A DNA stretch of 64,000 nt from Apoda limacodes (taxonomy: Eukaryota > Arthropoda > Insecta > Lepidoptera > Limacodidae), in assembly GCA_946406115.1 (NCBI GenBank), contig OX291541.1, positions 18,817,908-18,881,907 on the forward strand, given 5' to 3'. Within the stretch, counting starts at the first letter, position 1. Every line of letters starts with the position of its first letter. Made by a program: the position numbers and the translations under genes. Below, piece by piece: positions 23,367 to 33,716 of this stretch. The notes beneath the pieces are model-generated. The model worked only from the letters and a program-made list of their open reading frames with translations, was not told the origin of the DNA and did not search any database.

Positions 23367-24793
23367 TTCTTTACTATTAAATGAGCAATGTTTGTATATT
23401 TATAAATATTATTATATATATATAGTTATACGTAATTTAGACTACTATCATAGTGATCATTGATCACCAGAAACCATCACTGTAATTTTATAAAATGCGA
23501 GATTATTCTACTACAAAATGTAGAAAAATAGAGTTTCGTAGTCGACATTCAAGTTTAGGATAAATTATCCACTCAATCTAAAAGGAGTTGCTATCAAAGA
23601 CTCGTCTGCACCGCGTCGTACATCAAAGTCGCCCTGACCCACTTGCCACAACTCGATTTCGTTCAATCTTAAACTTTCCAGCGTCCCTTCAGACATCTCA
23701 TTTTTATCGCTGCTGAAAGCCCTTTATAGGCTACATTTTCAGTAATAATTGTTGGGCTCGTTTGCAATTAACGCTAGCTTTCTTGCAGTGTAATGTAATA
23801 CGACAAAGAGAATGGGAAATTTTTTAGGAATTTAGACCTTAGGCTACAATATATTATCCTAAGTTATAAGAAGAAATGATATTTTATGTTGTTATAAATA
23901 AATTTCAGGACTGACCATTGAACTTGGCACCCATTTAGATCTCACTTCTTTTGTCGTTGAAGTCAACATCCAAGGCATATATCATAATATTGAACTTGGC
24001 TCTCATTTAACATTTATGTTTTTGATGGGATTTCATTCCCTTTTTTACATAAATTATTAGTAGGTACTTATTTAAAACAAAATTAATACCAAATGGTTTT
24101 TGTTAAACTACTGTATTTTCCTACGTTTACGACATAGATACTCTACTATAGTCTCATGCAATCTATTTGTTTGTTGTATATTACTATATTCAAACAAAGA
24201 ATATGCAATCGAATGAAATAGGCAGCTTCCATCGGGCTCATTGTACAAAATACGTAATAAAAAGATTATATTATTTAAGACGATTACGGAAAAAATTACC
24301 TGTTATCTATTAAATTCTCAAGAAAAACAATTTGTTACCAATAAGTTCTTATTCTCAAACTCATTCAGAGTTAAGTATACATACCTACTTATAACTATAC
24401 TAAAATTATTATTAATATTTGATTTAAACTATTGCCTATACTATACGTACTTACTTAAACAATTGCAATAATAATATAACCACAAATATATAAGTATTTT
24501 TTAAGAAAACCTTTCAATTTCGTAGCATAAATCGCAACCATATAGGTCAGATATCGAGAGACAACCGGACAGCAAAACAGCGCTAACGCTTATGAGCGCG
24601 GCTTCCACTCGCTTGGACACGTTCGCGGTAAGGTTTGCGCTCACACCCTGCTGCGCCGTGTGCCGAAATGCCAATTATTTAATTATTTATAAGTAATGAT
24701 CTTACACTATTGATGAGCGCTAAATATTGAAACAATAATAAATACTTAATCGTAGTTAATAACGTAATAAATACGAAAGTCGACTATACTCTT
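23367..24793. other. Intergenic stretch with a GC-rich island at 24560-24660
   Basis: Mostly AT-rich. At 24560-24660 a GC-rich patch includes ATG at 24592 followed by 12 sense codons (MSAASTRLDTFA) and then GCG|GTAAGG, a good donor, at 24628. This could be a short first coding exon, but no matching acceptor exon is identified, and a repeat origin is equally possible. Confidence 0.3.
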
Positions 24794-26729
24794 ATAGTCC
24801 ATTGAAATGTTACAATTTAAGGACCGAATATTGCATTTGTTAGAGGACGCAATTTTATTTTTGGGACATGTGTGGGGGGTCAATAGAAGGTTAACCTCAA
24901 GTTTGAGGGATCGCCACCCTTGTCATCCGGCCACCATCTTGGAAAAAGGGTGAAAACACTTTTTTCGCGATATCTCGGAAACAATGCGTCTTGCAAAAAA
25001 TTCGTAAAGACATAATTTGCAGCAAATTGTTTTGCCTATAAATATGTTTTGCCCTATATTAAAAATAAAAGAAGTCATAAGCAAAAAAGTGAAAAAAAAA
25101 TTATAAAAATTTTCTTTTTTGCCCTATAACTTTTTTTTTATATATTTTACAAAAAACTTAGACCAATCTTGTAGATGATCTTTTGAGGAAAATTTTTCTC
25201 TGTAATTTTTTTTTATTTCATTGATTTAAAACGCTGTTACAGCGCTCCAAAGTTGACCGCGTTCGTTAATGCTCATGAGAATCTGGTCAAAACGAAATTT
25301 TTAAATTATTTTTGATTTTTTTTTATTGTAAATATATTCTTAAAAATTTTTTGTACGTTCGTACAACTTTAATTATTCATTACTAACTCTTTTCTCCGCC
25401 ACCTATGAGGTAGAGTCTGTAGGCGCGTTTTTTTACGTGATATTCCCAGTAGGCCTACTCCTTGGACATCTTACTGGCTAAATATTTAATATTTTCAATC
25501 ACTTATTGGCTAGCTCTTCTGATCTACTTTTCTTCGATGGTCCAGGCTGTGGCTCAGAATCTCTAAATCAACGTCAAATGTGAGAGTTCGAGGAATGACT
25601 GAAGTTAAAATTAGAGTCATAGTTGAAAGTTCATCTTCGAATTCTTTTTCTTCCATTAACATTGACATTTCCATAATGTTGCTGCATGTTTCGCCGGAAA
25701 AATGGAAGCATACTGTACAGCGTTTCAGGCCTGCTTTTCTGCAGCCACACATGCTTCCACAGTTTCCCTTGCATCTGCAGAAAATTAATTTCATAAGATC
25801 GGAGGGTGCTTGAGGCTTGGAAGCTTGTATTGGCATCCAAATGTTTGCATGCTTTTTCTAGCCCCAATCTTCAGGATTTTGATATCTTCCGAGCCACGAC
25901 TGGACCTAGTGATATACTCAGAGACTGTGAAAACGAGCTGCATATTGTGTTGGAGGCAGCGATGATAAATTAAATGAATTTTTAGTCACTATCTTGGCAA
26001 ATAGTATGTATCGCAAGCTGTCTAGTGAGTCGTCTTTAATACAGCCGTATAAAGCTATGAAAAAACGGTCGCCAACAAGAGTGAGCAAAGATGGATTTGA
26101 CTTTCTCACTCAGGAATAGCGCGGTACCACCAGCTAATTCAGGATGTCACATAAAAAAAACGAGCCTACAGACTCTAACTCATAGGTGGCGGGTACCTTA
26201 AAAAAAAAAAGTTAAACATTTCGTTTTGACCGGATTCTCATGAGCATTGACGAACCCGGTCAACTTTGGAGCGCTGTAACAGCGTTTTAAATCAATGAAA
26301 TTAACAAAAATTACAGAGAAAAATTTTCCTCAAAAGATCATCTACAAGATTGGTCTGCGGTATTTTTTTTGTAAAATGTATAAAAAAAAAGTTATAGAGC
26401 AAAAATGAAAATTTTTATAAAAATTTTCTCACTTTTTTGCTTATAACTTCTTTAATTTTTAATTTAGGGCATAAAGTTATGAAACATATTTGTAGGCCAA
26501 ACAATTTTCTACAAATTATGTCTTTACGAATTTTTTGTAAGACGCATAGTTTCCGAGATATCGCGAAAAAAGTGTTTTCACCCATTTTTCAAAGATGGTA
26601 CCCGGATGACAAGGGTGGTGATCCATCAAACTTGAGGTTAAGCTTCTATTGACCCCCCACACATGTCCCAAAAATAAAATGGCGTCCTCTAACAAATGCA
26701 AAGCTCATGTAACATTTCAATGGACTATT
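24794..26729 (-). mobile_element. DNA transposon-like element with long terminal inverted repeats
   Basis: The left arm (24794-25446) and right arm (26141-26729) are inverted copies with moderate divergence and small indels. The outer ends read TA|GTCCATTGAAATGTTAC and its complement, so the target duplication is probably TA. Shared arm landmarks are GTTAGAGGACGC, TTTGGGACATGTGTGGGGGG and TTTTTCGCGATATCTCGGAAAC. The 0.7-kb centre encodes a cysteine-rich protein remnant on the minus strand. No intact transposase is visible. Confidence 0.7.
25510..26109 (-). pseudogene. Cysteine-rich transposon-associated protein remnant
   Basis: Two minus-strand open pieces form one broken reading. The first (26109-25918) contains SLPPTQYAARFHSL. 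The second (25836-25510) contains LMKLIFCRCKGNCGSMCGC and then a CxxC...C tail ending near ETCSN, a pattern resembling the Tesmin/TSO1 CXC cysteine cluster. I recall this order (PPT..A..HS, later a CRCK..C..CGCRK..L cluster) from repetitive uncharacterised insect proteins. Position between long inverted repeats suggests it is cargo or part of the element's own protein. The upstream part is lost and the frame shifts between the pieces. Confidence 0.5.
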
Positions 26730-27284
26730 TAGTGCATTCACATATATTACTAGTTATAAGTACTAAAATGGAAATATTTGGATTAAAAACAAATTAAGGG
26801 TGGTATTCAACTCGTTATATTTGCACGTGAAAACCTTAAAATCCACATAAAGACCGGCTGTCATAAGTTTTGAATGCTGATTGCTGATTCTTACATTACA
26901 GTTTTTATAAGCATAAGTTAAGTGTTCCTTATAGAATCAAAAATTTCAAGCGGTCGCACTGCGTCGATTCGACCGCGGTAACCCTATTTTCGGTTATAAA
27001 TTCGTATAGTATCATAACGCATTTGTGCCAATATTAGTAGCCTCTCATAGGTTCATTGTGAAACAATAGATTTTTCCTTTCTGTACGCATTGCTTAATGT
27101 AAATTATATCTTTCGTTGTGCATGCTGCGTATGTTTTGCAAAGTAAAAGTAAACGCGCGCCTGACGTCGTTGAAGATTGGCTTCGTAAAGTGCTTTAATA
27201 CAATTTTTTGTAGGTTTTTTGCAAAATATTTTTTATTCTATCTAAAGGTTTTAACTTAGAAATATTCGGATCCTTATTATAACG
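26730..27284. other. Intergenic, no gene seen
   Basis: AT-rich sequence with a slightly GC-richer stretch near 26950-27000 (GCACTGCGTCGATTCGACCG). No ORF, repeat boundary or RNA gene recognised. Confidence 0.5.
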
Positions 27285-27545
27285 AGCCGTGGTCCAAGCC
27301 TCATATGCATTTTGCTTGAATTTTAGCTTTTCTGCAAGACCTATTAAACCACGGTCGTTTTTTGACGCCGGCAGCTACTCGCGGGTTAGAAATATAGCAT
27401 TCCATACCAGCAAGGATTGTCTCAGTGACTGCGGCTGCGCAGACGTCAGGATCTTCTGAGTTAAAGCAGATCTGCCTCCTCCCGGACGAACATACATACA
27501 CCGGCACGACTCATAAAATTGTTTTCGAGTTTGTAGCCGGGATAG
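27285..27545 (-). mobile_element. LINE ORF2 fragment (endonuclease joined to linker)
   Basis: On the minus strand, 27545-27477 matches the endonuclease piece at 773-843. It is followed without a gap by the endonuclease-RT linker (SEDPDVCAAAVTETILAGME, then PRVAAGVKKRPWFNRSCRKA), which matches 3795-3970. The joint therefore reflects an internal deletion in the same LINE family. Confidence 0.7.
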
Positions 27546-27791
27546 TGAAGTGTGACCCTGGATAGGCGTTTGAACTTCCGCGATCACACCAAAATAGTTA
27601 GAGACCGAGCCGCTTTTGTCCTCGGTCGTCTTTATCCCATGATAGTTGCCTACAGTAAGATGTCGCTTAGAAATAAGCTGAATCTTTACACAACTTGTAT
27701 CCGCCCCATACAAGCATATGCTAGCGTCATTTATGCGTTGTCTAAACGCAATCTCCACAAACTGCATTTAAGTACATTGCTATTCAAATAA
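27546..27791 (+). mobile_element. Jockey-type LINE fragment, opposite strand
   Basis: Encodes MTLDRRLNFRDHTKIVRDR and then RAAFVLGRLYPM, nearly the same as residues within the jockey-type ORF at 38884-39651. It starts abruptly at the end of the minus-strand LINE fragment (GTGAAG|TGTGACC) and fades after about 27770. Confidence 0.75.
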
Positions 27792-28654
27792 TTTAATAAT
27801 TTGTCTTCTTAATTCTTAAAAACCTTGACGGTCATTAAGGTTACGCGCGACCGCTGCCGTTTAAAATGACCGCGCGCCCACTTAAAGGTTAAGTAAAAAA
27901 TTATAATTAAATGATAAAATTTACCAGTTTCTGATTTTTTTTTTTTGTATTTACCTAATAACCTATTTGCATGCCAAATTTGAACTTTCTCGGTCATCTG
28001 GAACTGGGTTAGAGTTTTGATCTATAGGTCAGTCAGTGATAAAAATGATGATTTTTGAACGTGAATATCTAAATAACCGTTTGAGATGTGCTTATGAAAT
28101 TTGCAGCACACATGTATCTCGCAAGTCTCAATATATGAGCCAAATTTGTCACGTTTATGTGAAATAGTTTTTGAGTTATGAGGTGGTAAAAGGTGGCTTC
28201 AAATGGTTCGTGTAATATTACACACGGTGCTGCTCGCCAGTTCTGTTACGTGAACTTGGCTTGACACGCTACCGCGTGTCTAGATTTTAAGAACCAATTA
28301 GGTACCTACTTAATAACTAAATCTTTAATTTACCTGTGTTTTTTTTGTATGCATACAAACAAAGACAATGGCGGCGTATTTTATCAACTTATGTAAGTAT
28401 GATACACAAAATAAAACGAAAGAAAAAGTGCTGATTTTTATATAAGTCGAATAATTACAGCCATTGTTATACACCAGTAGCATCGTAAAATTTCGTCAAG
28501 CTTCGGTCATGTTCGACAGGTGTCGAATACTGTATTATGCAAGCCGTTCACGTAAAAATTTCGAGATACTCGTCGGAGATATCGACAGTTTTTTGTAATT
28601 GTGCATGAATAGCTGACTTTAGATTTGAGGCACCAAACCATGCAAATGTAGAAA
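27792..28654. other. Non-coding stretch with repeat-like sequence
   Basis: AT-rich sequence. 27990-28290 (containing TGGAACTGGGTTAGAG and GTTTTTGAGTTATGAGG) has the look of a dispersed repeat but has no second copy in this window. No gene recognised. Confidence 0.35.
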
Positions 28655-29360
28655 GAACTACGTTCACTGTGGTCCTACAAATCCAGAACACTTTCCTTTC
28701 CATCTTCAATAGTATTGGGATCCTAGGTGTTGACATCTCCAGCTATGTTCAGTTTCGAGATCAAGACAAGGTGAAGCTGCCGTCCAAAAAACTTGGTGTA
28801 CTCAACAGAGCGAAGCAGTAATTCACGTCGTGGCATAGGCTCTATAAGTTGCAAGTTCGACCCCATATGTAGTACTGCTGCCATCACTGGGGAGGTGCAC
28901 CCGGATACCAGCTTGGCCCATTTGACTCGGTTCGGCTGTGAGAATTGTCGACGATCCTAAACTCACTTGCTGTATCGAACCCGTAAGTCTGAGGACAGAC
29001 TTTGTCTCCCTGTGTGTGTTCTACCGCTAGTACAATGGGATGTGTTCTGAGAAATTGTTCGAAATTATGCCCACGGCTACTTTTTACCATCGCACCGCTC
29101 GCTATCGGCAGGGAATTCATTCTCACACTTTAGAACCGAAAAGGTCGCGCAAACTTCCTCCCGCGAACGCTTGGGTTGCGGAATAAGATTTCTTCAATGA
29201 ACTACAATATGAGGTTCTTCAAGAAAAAGTTATTAGATTTTTTAAGGGTCAGCAACAAGCGAGTGACGCCCCTGGTGTTGCAAGCGTCTATAGGCTGCAG
29301 TGAACGCTCACCATGATGCGGACGGTTAGCTTGTTTACCACCTTAGTGGTATAAAAAAGA
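28655..29360 (+). mobile_element. Degenerate LINE 3' part, same family as 1-690
   Basis: Collinear with 1-690: the motifs GTTGACATCTCCAGC, GTACTCAACAGAGCGAAGC, GTGCACCCGGATACCAGCTT and the 3' UTR TTAGTGGTATAAAAAAG occur in the same order. Stops and small deletions break the frame throughout, so it is an old copy. Confidence 0.8.
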
Positions 29361-30349
29361 AAATTAACACTTGCTTATAAATCAAAACCAATGGAGTAGT
29401 CCCTGTTGACTTAGAATTATTAAATTTGGCATGTAAAAACAGCGTAAGTAGACGAAAACTCTAAAAAAATATAATTGAGTTTAAATCACACAAAAAATAT
29501 ACCTGTCTGTCTCCTAAAAGCCTGATTCTCAAGAACGCGTAGAGATGACCAGTTGAATTTATCGTCAAATGCTTAGATTTACAGTGTCTTAGAGGTTTAA
29601 AAATGACAAGCTTTCAAAAATCAGCGCAAAAAAAATACGGCCATTTACATATTTTGAAATTCTCTCACAGAAATGCGTGCAGGTATAGGGTTGGTTGCAA
29701 TTAATATTAAATATTATTAAATATACATTCCCTTGGAGCTGTTAAAAAAATGTAGCCCGCAAATCAACGGAATAAAAATAAAGTGATAAAATAAATAAAT
29801 AAAAACCTACAGGATACTTCCCGTTGACCTAGAATCTGGATTCTAGTAACAGTCAAATTATCTACATAATAGTGTGTACGGAATCCTCAATGTGCGAGTC
29901 AGACTTGCAATTGTCTGATTTAAAAAAAAATAGAAAAAGAATAAGTTACTGAATAAAAATATTTCCTGATTACTGGTAATATACCCAAATTAACAGGTAA
30001 AAAACTAATTTGTACCTGTAAAATAAATAAGAAATTCAAGAAATTTGAGACAACTATGTAAATAACTTAAATATGACAACAAAAACCTAGACCTACAAGT
30101 AGATATATTTGTCGACAAAAGAAAATTTGCATGGATTTATTTCCCAATGTTAAAAAAGTAACATCGCATTTATCTTACGTTGCCATAGCAACTACAAATC
30201 CAAATGGAAAATCACATCCATACGCAAATCCACATAAACATAAAAGCAAATGGAGATGAAGTCGTTAAGAGCGACACAGTTATTAACGCAGCTCGTCATA
30301 AATTGGGAAAATTTCAATAGGATACCCATCGTCGAACCGATTACACATT
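29361..30349. other. Non-coding, AT-rich; repeat tail at about 29870-29940
   Basis: Contains a GTGCGAGTCAGACTTG repeat tail followed by A-rich sequence near 29900-29935. The rest, including TTGCCATAGCAACTAC near 30178 just upstream of the GC-rich island, has no recognised function. Confidence 0.45.
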
Positions 30350-30573
30350 AAATAAATTTTATTCCCGTGATAAGGCGAGGGGCGGGCGGGATGGCGCCGG
30401 CGAGACGCCCTAGTCGCCGCCCGCCCTGCGACCAGAGCCGTTGCCTCGTCGCTCGAACGCTCTAATTCTGTCCGCCTCAAACGCACTGCACTCCAAGCTC
30501 TGACCCAGTGGTAGTGAATTGTGTTAACCTTTAGGAGTGACTGACTCATCAGGCCCGCGTCCCCACACTGCCG
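30350..30573 (+). promoter_or_regulatory. GC/CpG-rich island ending in a splice donor: candidate promoter and 5' UTR exon
   Basis: A sharp GC-rich island (GGCGGGCGGGATGGCGCCGG near 30382) in AT-rich sequence, with many CpGs up to about 30480, followed by a less biased stretch that ends CTGCCG|GTGAGTACC. GTGAGTA at 30574-30580 is an excellent 5' splice site. This is the arrangement of a promoter plus non-coding first exon whose next exon lies far downstream. No coding frame is supported. The minus-strand ORF across it (30624-30283) looks like a shadow of the GC bias. Confidence 0.4.
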
Positions 30574-32051
30574 GTGAGTACCGATCATCAGCATCATCTC
30601 TTGGAATAAGTTTGTCTTAATCACTCGACAATTCGTACGGCCATTTTATAAAGAATGTGCAACCTTGAGCGGATCGTCAGAACTTTGGTTAGAGCTTCTT
30701 TGGCTGAATATGAATTCTTAAAGTCTCTATTGTTACGTTTTCTTTAATTGGATTATTAAAGATTGACAGATAGGATTATTATTTATGATATTTGAAACTA
30801 GAATAGTCTAAGGTTTTAGTTAAAAATAAGATTTTAGTTTGTGTGTTTGGTATAACTGTTTAAATCTCGGTTAATATTCAGAGAGAATACGAAAACAAAC
30901 CCGAAATCATGTCAAGGTTTTGACACCTCGTTGTTCGTATATATTACAATGTTAACTTTGTGTATTTTGTTTGTGATTGAAGTATGTATGAGTCAGACTT
31001 CTGGGCGCTTTTTAGATTTTCTGGTATGATTGTAACTACGTCAGCCAGTTAGGTGTGCTAAAAATGATAAATTTATTTTAGGTACTATTGATTTTAATTA
31101 TTGCAGTTGGTTCCTGTTCGTTTACATTAGTGAATTGTGTTAGTTTAGTTTGTTTCTGAATAAGTCTTTTTTACCCGACTGCCGAAAAAGATTAATGGTT
31201 TTAGAGAGTTTCACATACAAAGATACATATGTAGGCCTGTAGTCTGAACAGTTTGACGCATTTAAACTTATGGGATGTCATTAGATTCTTTAAATATAGC
31301 GTCCTAAAAAAAACTTTTTAATCAATTTAAATAATTTGAATTGCCTTCCTAATTCCTATCTCCTCATTTGAAACGCAGTCGGGTTTCTTGTCTTTTAAGC
31401 TTTTAGATTTAGATACTGAATCGAGTTTGCGTCGATAGAGTAATATATAAACTCCTTTTTTTGTAAAAAAAAAACTGGATGTATACATACATACGTTAAA
31501 TGAAACTTTAAATATACTAATGATTTTTTCTACGTTGTTTTACAAATATGATAGAGGCACTGTGATTCTTATGAATGGCAAAAGATGCCTAGCGGCTTTC
31601 CTTACAGTACAATTGCTTCCCGTGGGAATCCTCTCGCACGGGAAGCAATTGTAAAAAAAATGTGTCCTTGTCTTTTAAAAGTCCTCAGTAGGCGCAACAA
31701 GAAGAATCGAAATTTGTGTATTGGGTAATGTTGTCTCAAGCTTGGTTTGTGTTATGAAGTGCGTGTGTCAACGGCAATAGGCTCAACTCAACCCTTATCA
31801 CGTCGTTGGGTCTGAATGTCACTTGTGAAAAGTAAATGGTGAGTGAGAGTGTATATAACTGTTTACACGAAATTTGTCATTTCTTCAATCTTTGACGGAT
31901 GGTCAGCCTTGGTGGCAGTTGTAGATTATTGAATAACATCAATTCAATAATTAATTCACTTACTGGACATATTAAAGTTTGATGAAGATTGACCTACGTT
32001 ACATAGTTTTTGAATTAATGGCGTAGTAGAGGGAAATATATTTGTAATACT
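30574..32051. other. Possible intron; contains a perfect 17-bp hairpin
   Basis: AT-rich, with no exon recognised. A perfect stem lies at 31608-31653. CTCAACTCAACCCTTATCAC near 31779 looks repeat-derived. If the island at 30350-30573 is a real first exon, this would be its intron. Confidence 0.4.
31608..31653. repeat. Perfect 17-bp inverted repeat (hairpin), 12-nt loop
   Basis: TACAATTGCTTCCCGTG at 31608-31624 pairs without mismatch with CACGGGAAGCAATTGTA at 31637-31653. The function is unknown. The stem is shorter than a typical microRNA precursor. Confidence 0.8.
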
Positions 32052-33708
32052 CAGAGGCAGATTAAATGTCGAGTGCGCCTAGCGCCCTAGGCAAGCATCT
32101 CACCGGCGCCCCTCTTGCGGCCATAGATTAAAAATTATAACTAGTACTTCTAGGAAGTAGGATTAATGATAGTTACTGTAGTTGACGTAGAGACACTGGC
32201 ACTTGCTTACAAGCTTAGTAATCAGTAGAATGAATTTAAAAGTAACACTGCATAATGTAGATCAATCAGAAATAGAAGACGAGAAATTCATTCATGATAT
32301 ACAACAATCCAGACGAATATTCTCCGTCTAAGAAAATTAAGGAAATAAGCTAAGAAAATACCTCATGTATGAAAAAGAAAACTTAAAATTGAAATCTAGA
32401 ATGTTCAGAAAATTCCACAGATGCGTATTTACGAAAACTTAAAAACCATCGTAATACTTAATTTTTAATTTTTTTTACGCACCCCATCATGTGGCGTATG
32501 GCTTAAAAAATGCATTTAAGGTTCTTAAATTTTTTTCTAATATTTATATTTTGAGAGTTATTGGCTTCCAAAGTAAAAAAAAAACAAGGTAATGAACCAA
32601 TGAACATCGGTTTATAGGTTTTTGAGATATTTCAAATGTGCACGCAAAAAAAGTCGCAGGAATAAGCAAGTAATTTATAAGCAGGTTCGTACAATTACAG
32701 GAGTTTGTAAAAAAAACATTTGTATTTAATATTTCAAGACAAATAAATAATATTTTCCACTATACGACGACGCCCGGGTAATTTAAATCTGCGATATCCT
32801 CTAAAATATTTGGTAGTTAATGCTTGTAAAGAGGAAATTTTATTTACATTAAATGCCGCAGGTACCCAACTTATTTATTTAAATAAGGATTCATAATATT
32901 TTGGTCAAAACAACTACGAAATTATAGCCCACAAAAAAATTTAAATATCAATTGCATAAAAATGGTTACTGTAAGTTATTCTTCGGATATAGACATATGC
33001 CACCGAGGTACTTTTTGTGGATATTTTTAAGATACACAATTCTTTAGTATTTCATTTTGACGTGACAACGTCTTATAAATTGGTTTGCCGGGTGACACTT
33101 CAAGAAACTGCGTTACGCTCCGCTCACGTTATGCGCTCACAATGAGAGCGAGTGAGAGGCACGCGCCCGCCTAAGAGCGAGAGAGACAGACATAAAATCA
33201 TTGTCACGTAAAACTTTCGCCCGTATACCGACTTTACAGGCAACCAGTTTTTTCTCTCGTAAAGTTTAGCCAGCGTCAGCAAAAAGCGCCCAAAATCCTA
33301 TGTTTTAAAGAAACATTAAACTTTTTACGTTTTCTTTAAACATAAAATGCATGAATGGTACTGAATGATAGTGAAAACAGCATCAAAAACCATTGCGTAA
33401 CTATATCAGAAGATCTAAGCGTACATAAGTTGCGGCAAACGACTTTGTTTCAAACTATGGTATATGTGCATACTTATGTATAGATAGAAACTGGCGTTGT
33501 AGGAACAATCAAGAAAGCAAAGCACGCTTCGGAAGCTCTACGTTTCTATAGAATTAAAGAATCTTTTTATATTGTGTAAGTAGGTGCATACTGGTAGTTA
33601 TTAAGACAATTATTTTTTAGTATTTTTAAAAAAATTCGCACATGCGCCCCTTTGTAACCTCGCGCCCTAGGCACGTGCCTAGTTTGCCTTAGGGATAATC
33701 CGCCTCTA
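32052..33708. mobile_element. hAT-type non-autonomous element with 8-bp target duplication
   Basis: The ends are CAGAGGCAGATTA and, inverted, TAGAGGCGGATTA, followed inside by the related CTAGCGCCCTAGGCAAG / CTAGGCACGTGCCTAGG blocks. Perfect 8-bp direct repeats GTAATACT flank it at 32044-32051 and 33709-33716, the hAT hallmark. No transposase frame is visible in the 1,657 bp. A dispersed repeat (33055-33197) lies inside it. Confidence 0.85.
33055..33197. repeat. Dispersed repeat family C, nested in the hAT element
   Basis: About 110 bp (TTTTGACGTGACAACGTC through GAGAGGCACGCG) are identical to 58067 onward. The two then differ by an insertion of about 10 bp (GCATGGTTAG) in the other copy before CCCGCCTAAGAGCG resumes. 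High identity against the degraded surroundings marks a recently active or constrained family. Confidence 0.8.
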
Positions 33709-33716
33709 GTAATACT

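Noticed and set aside
24241..24471. 76-codon ORF rich in Leu, Ile and Tyr
   Set aside because: Low-complexity AT-rich translation with no start context, splice context or family resemblance.
30283..30624. 113-codon minus-strand ORF over the GC-rich island
   Set aside because: Arg/Ala-rich run caused by GC bias; no domain, and the plus-strand splice donor gives a better explanation.
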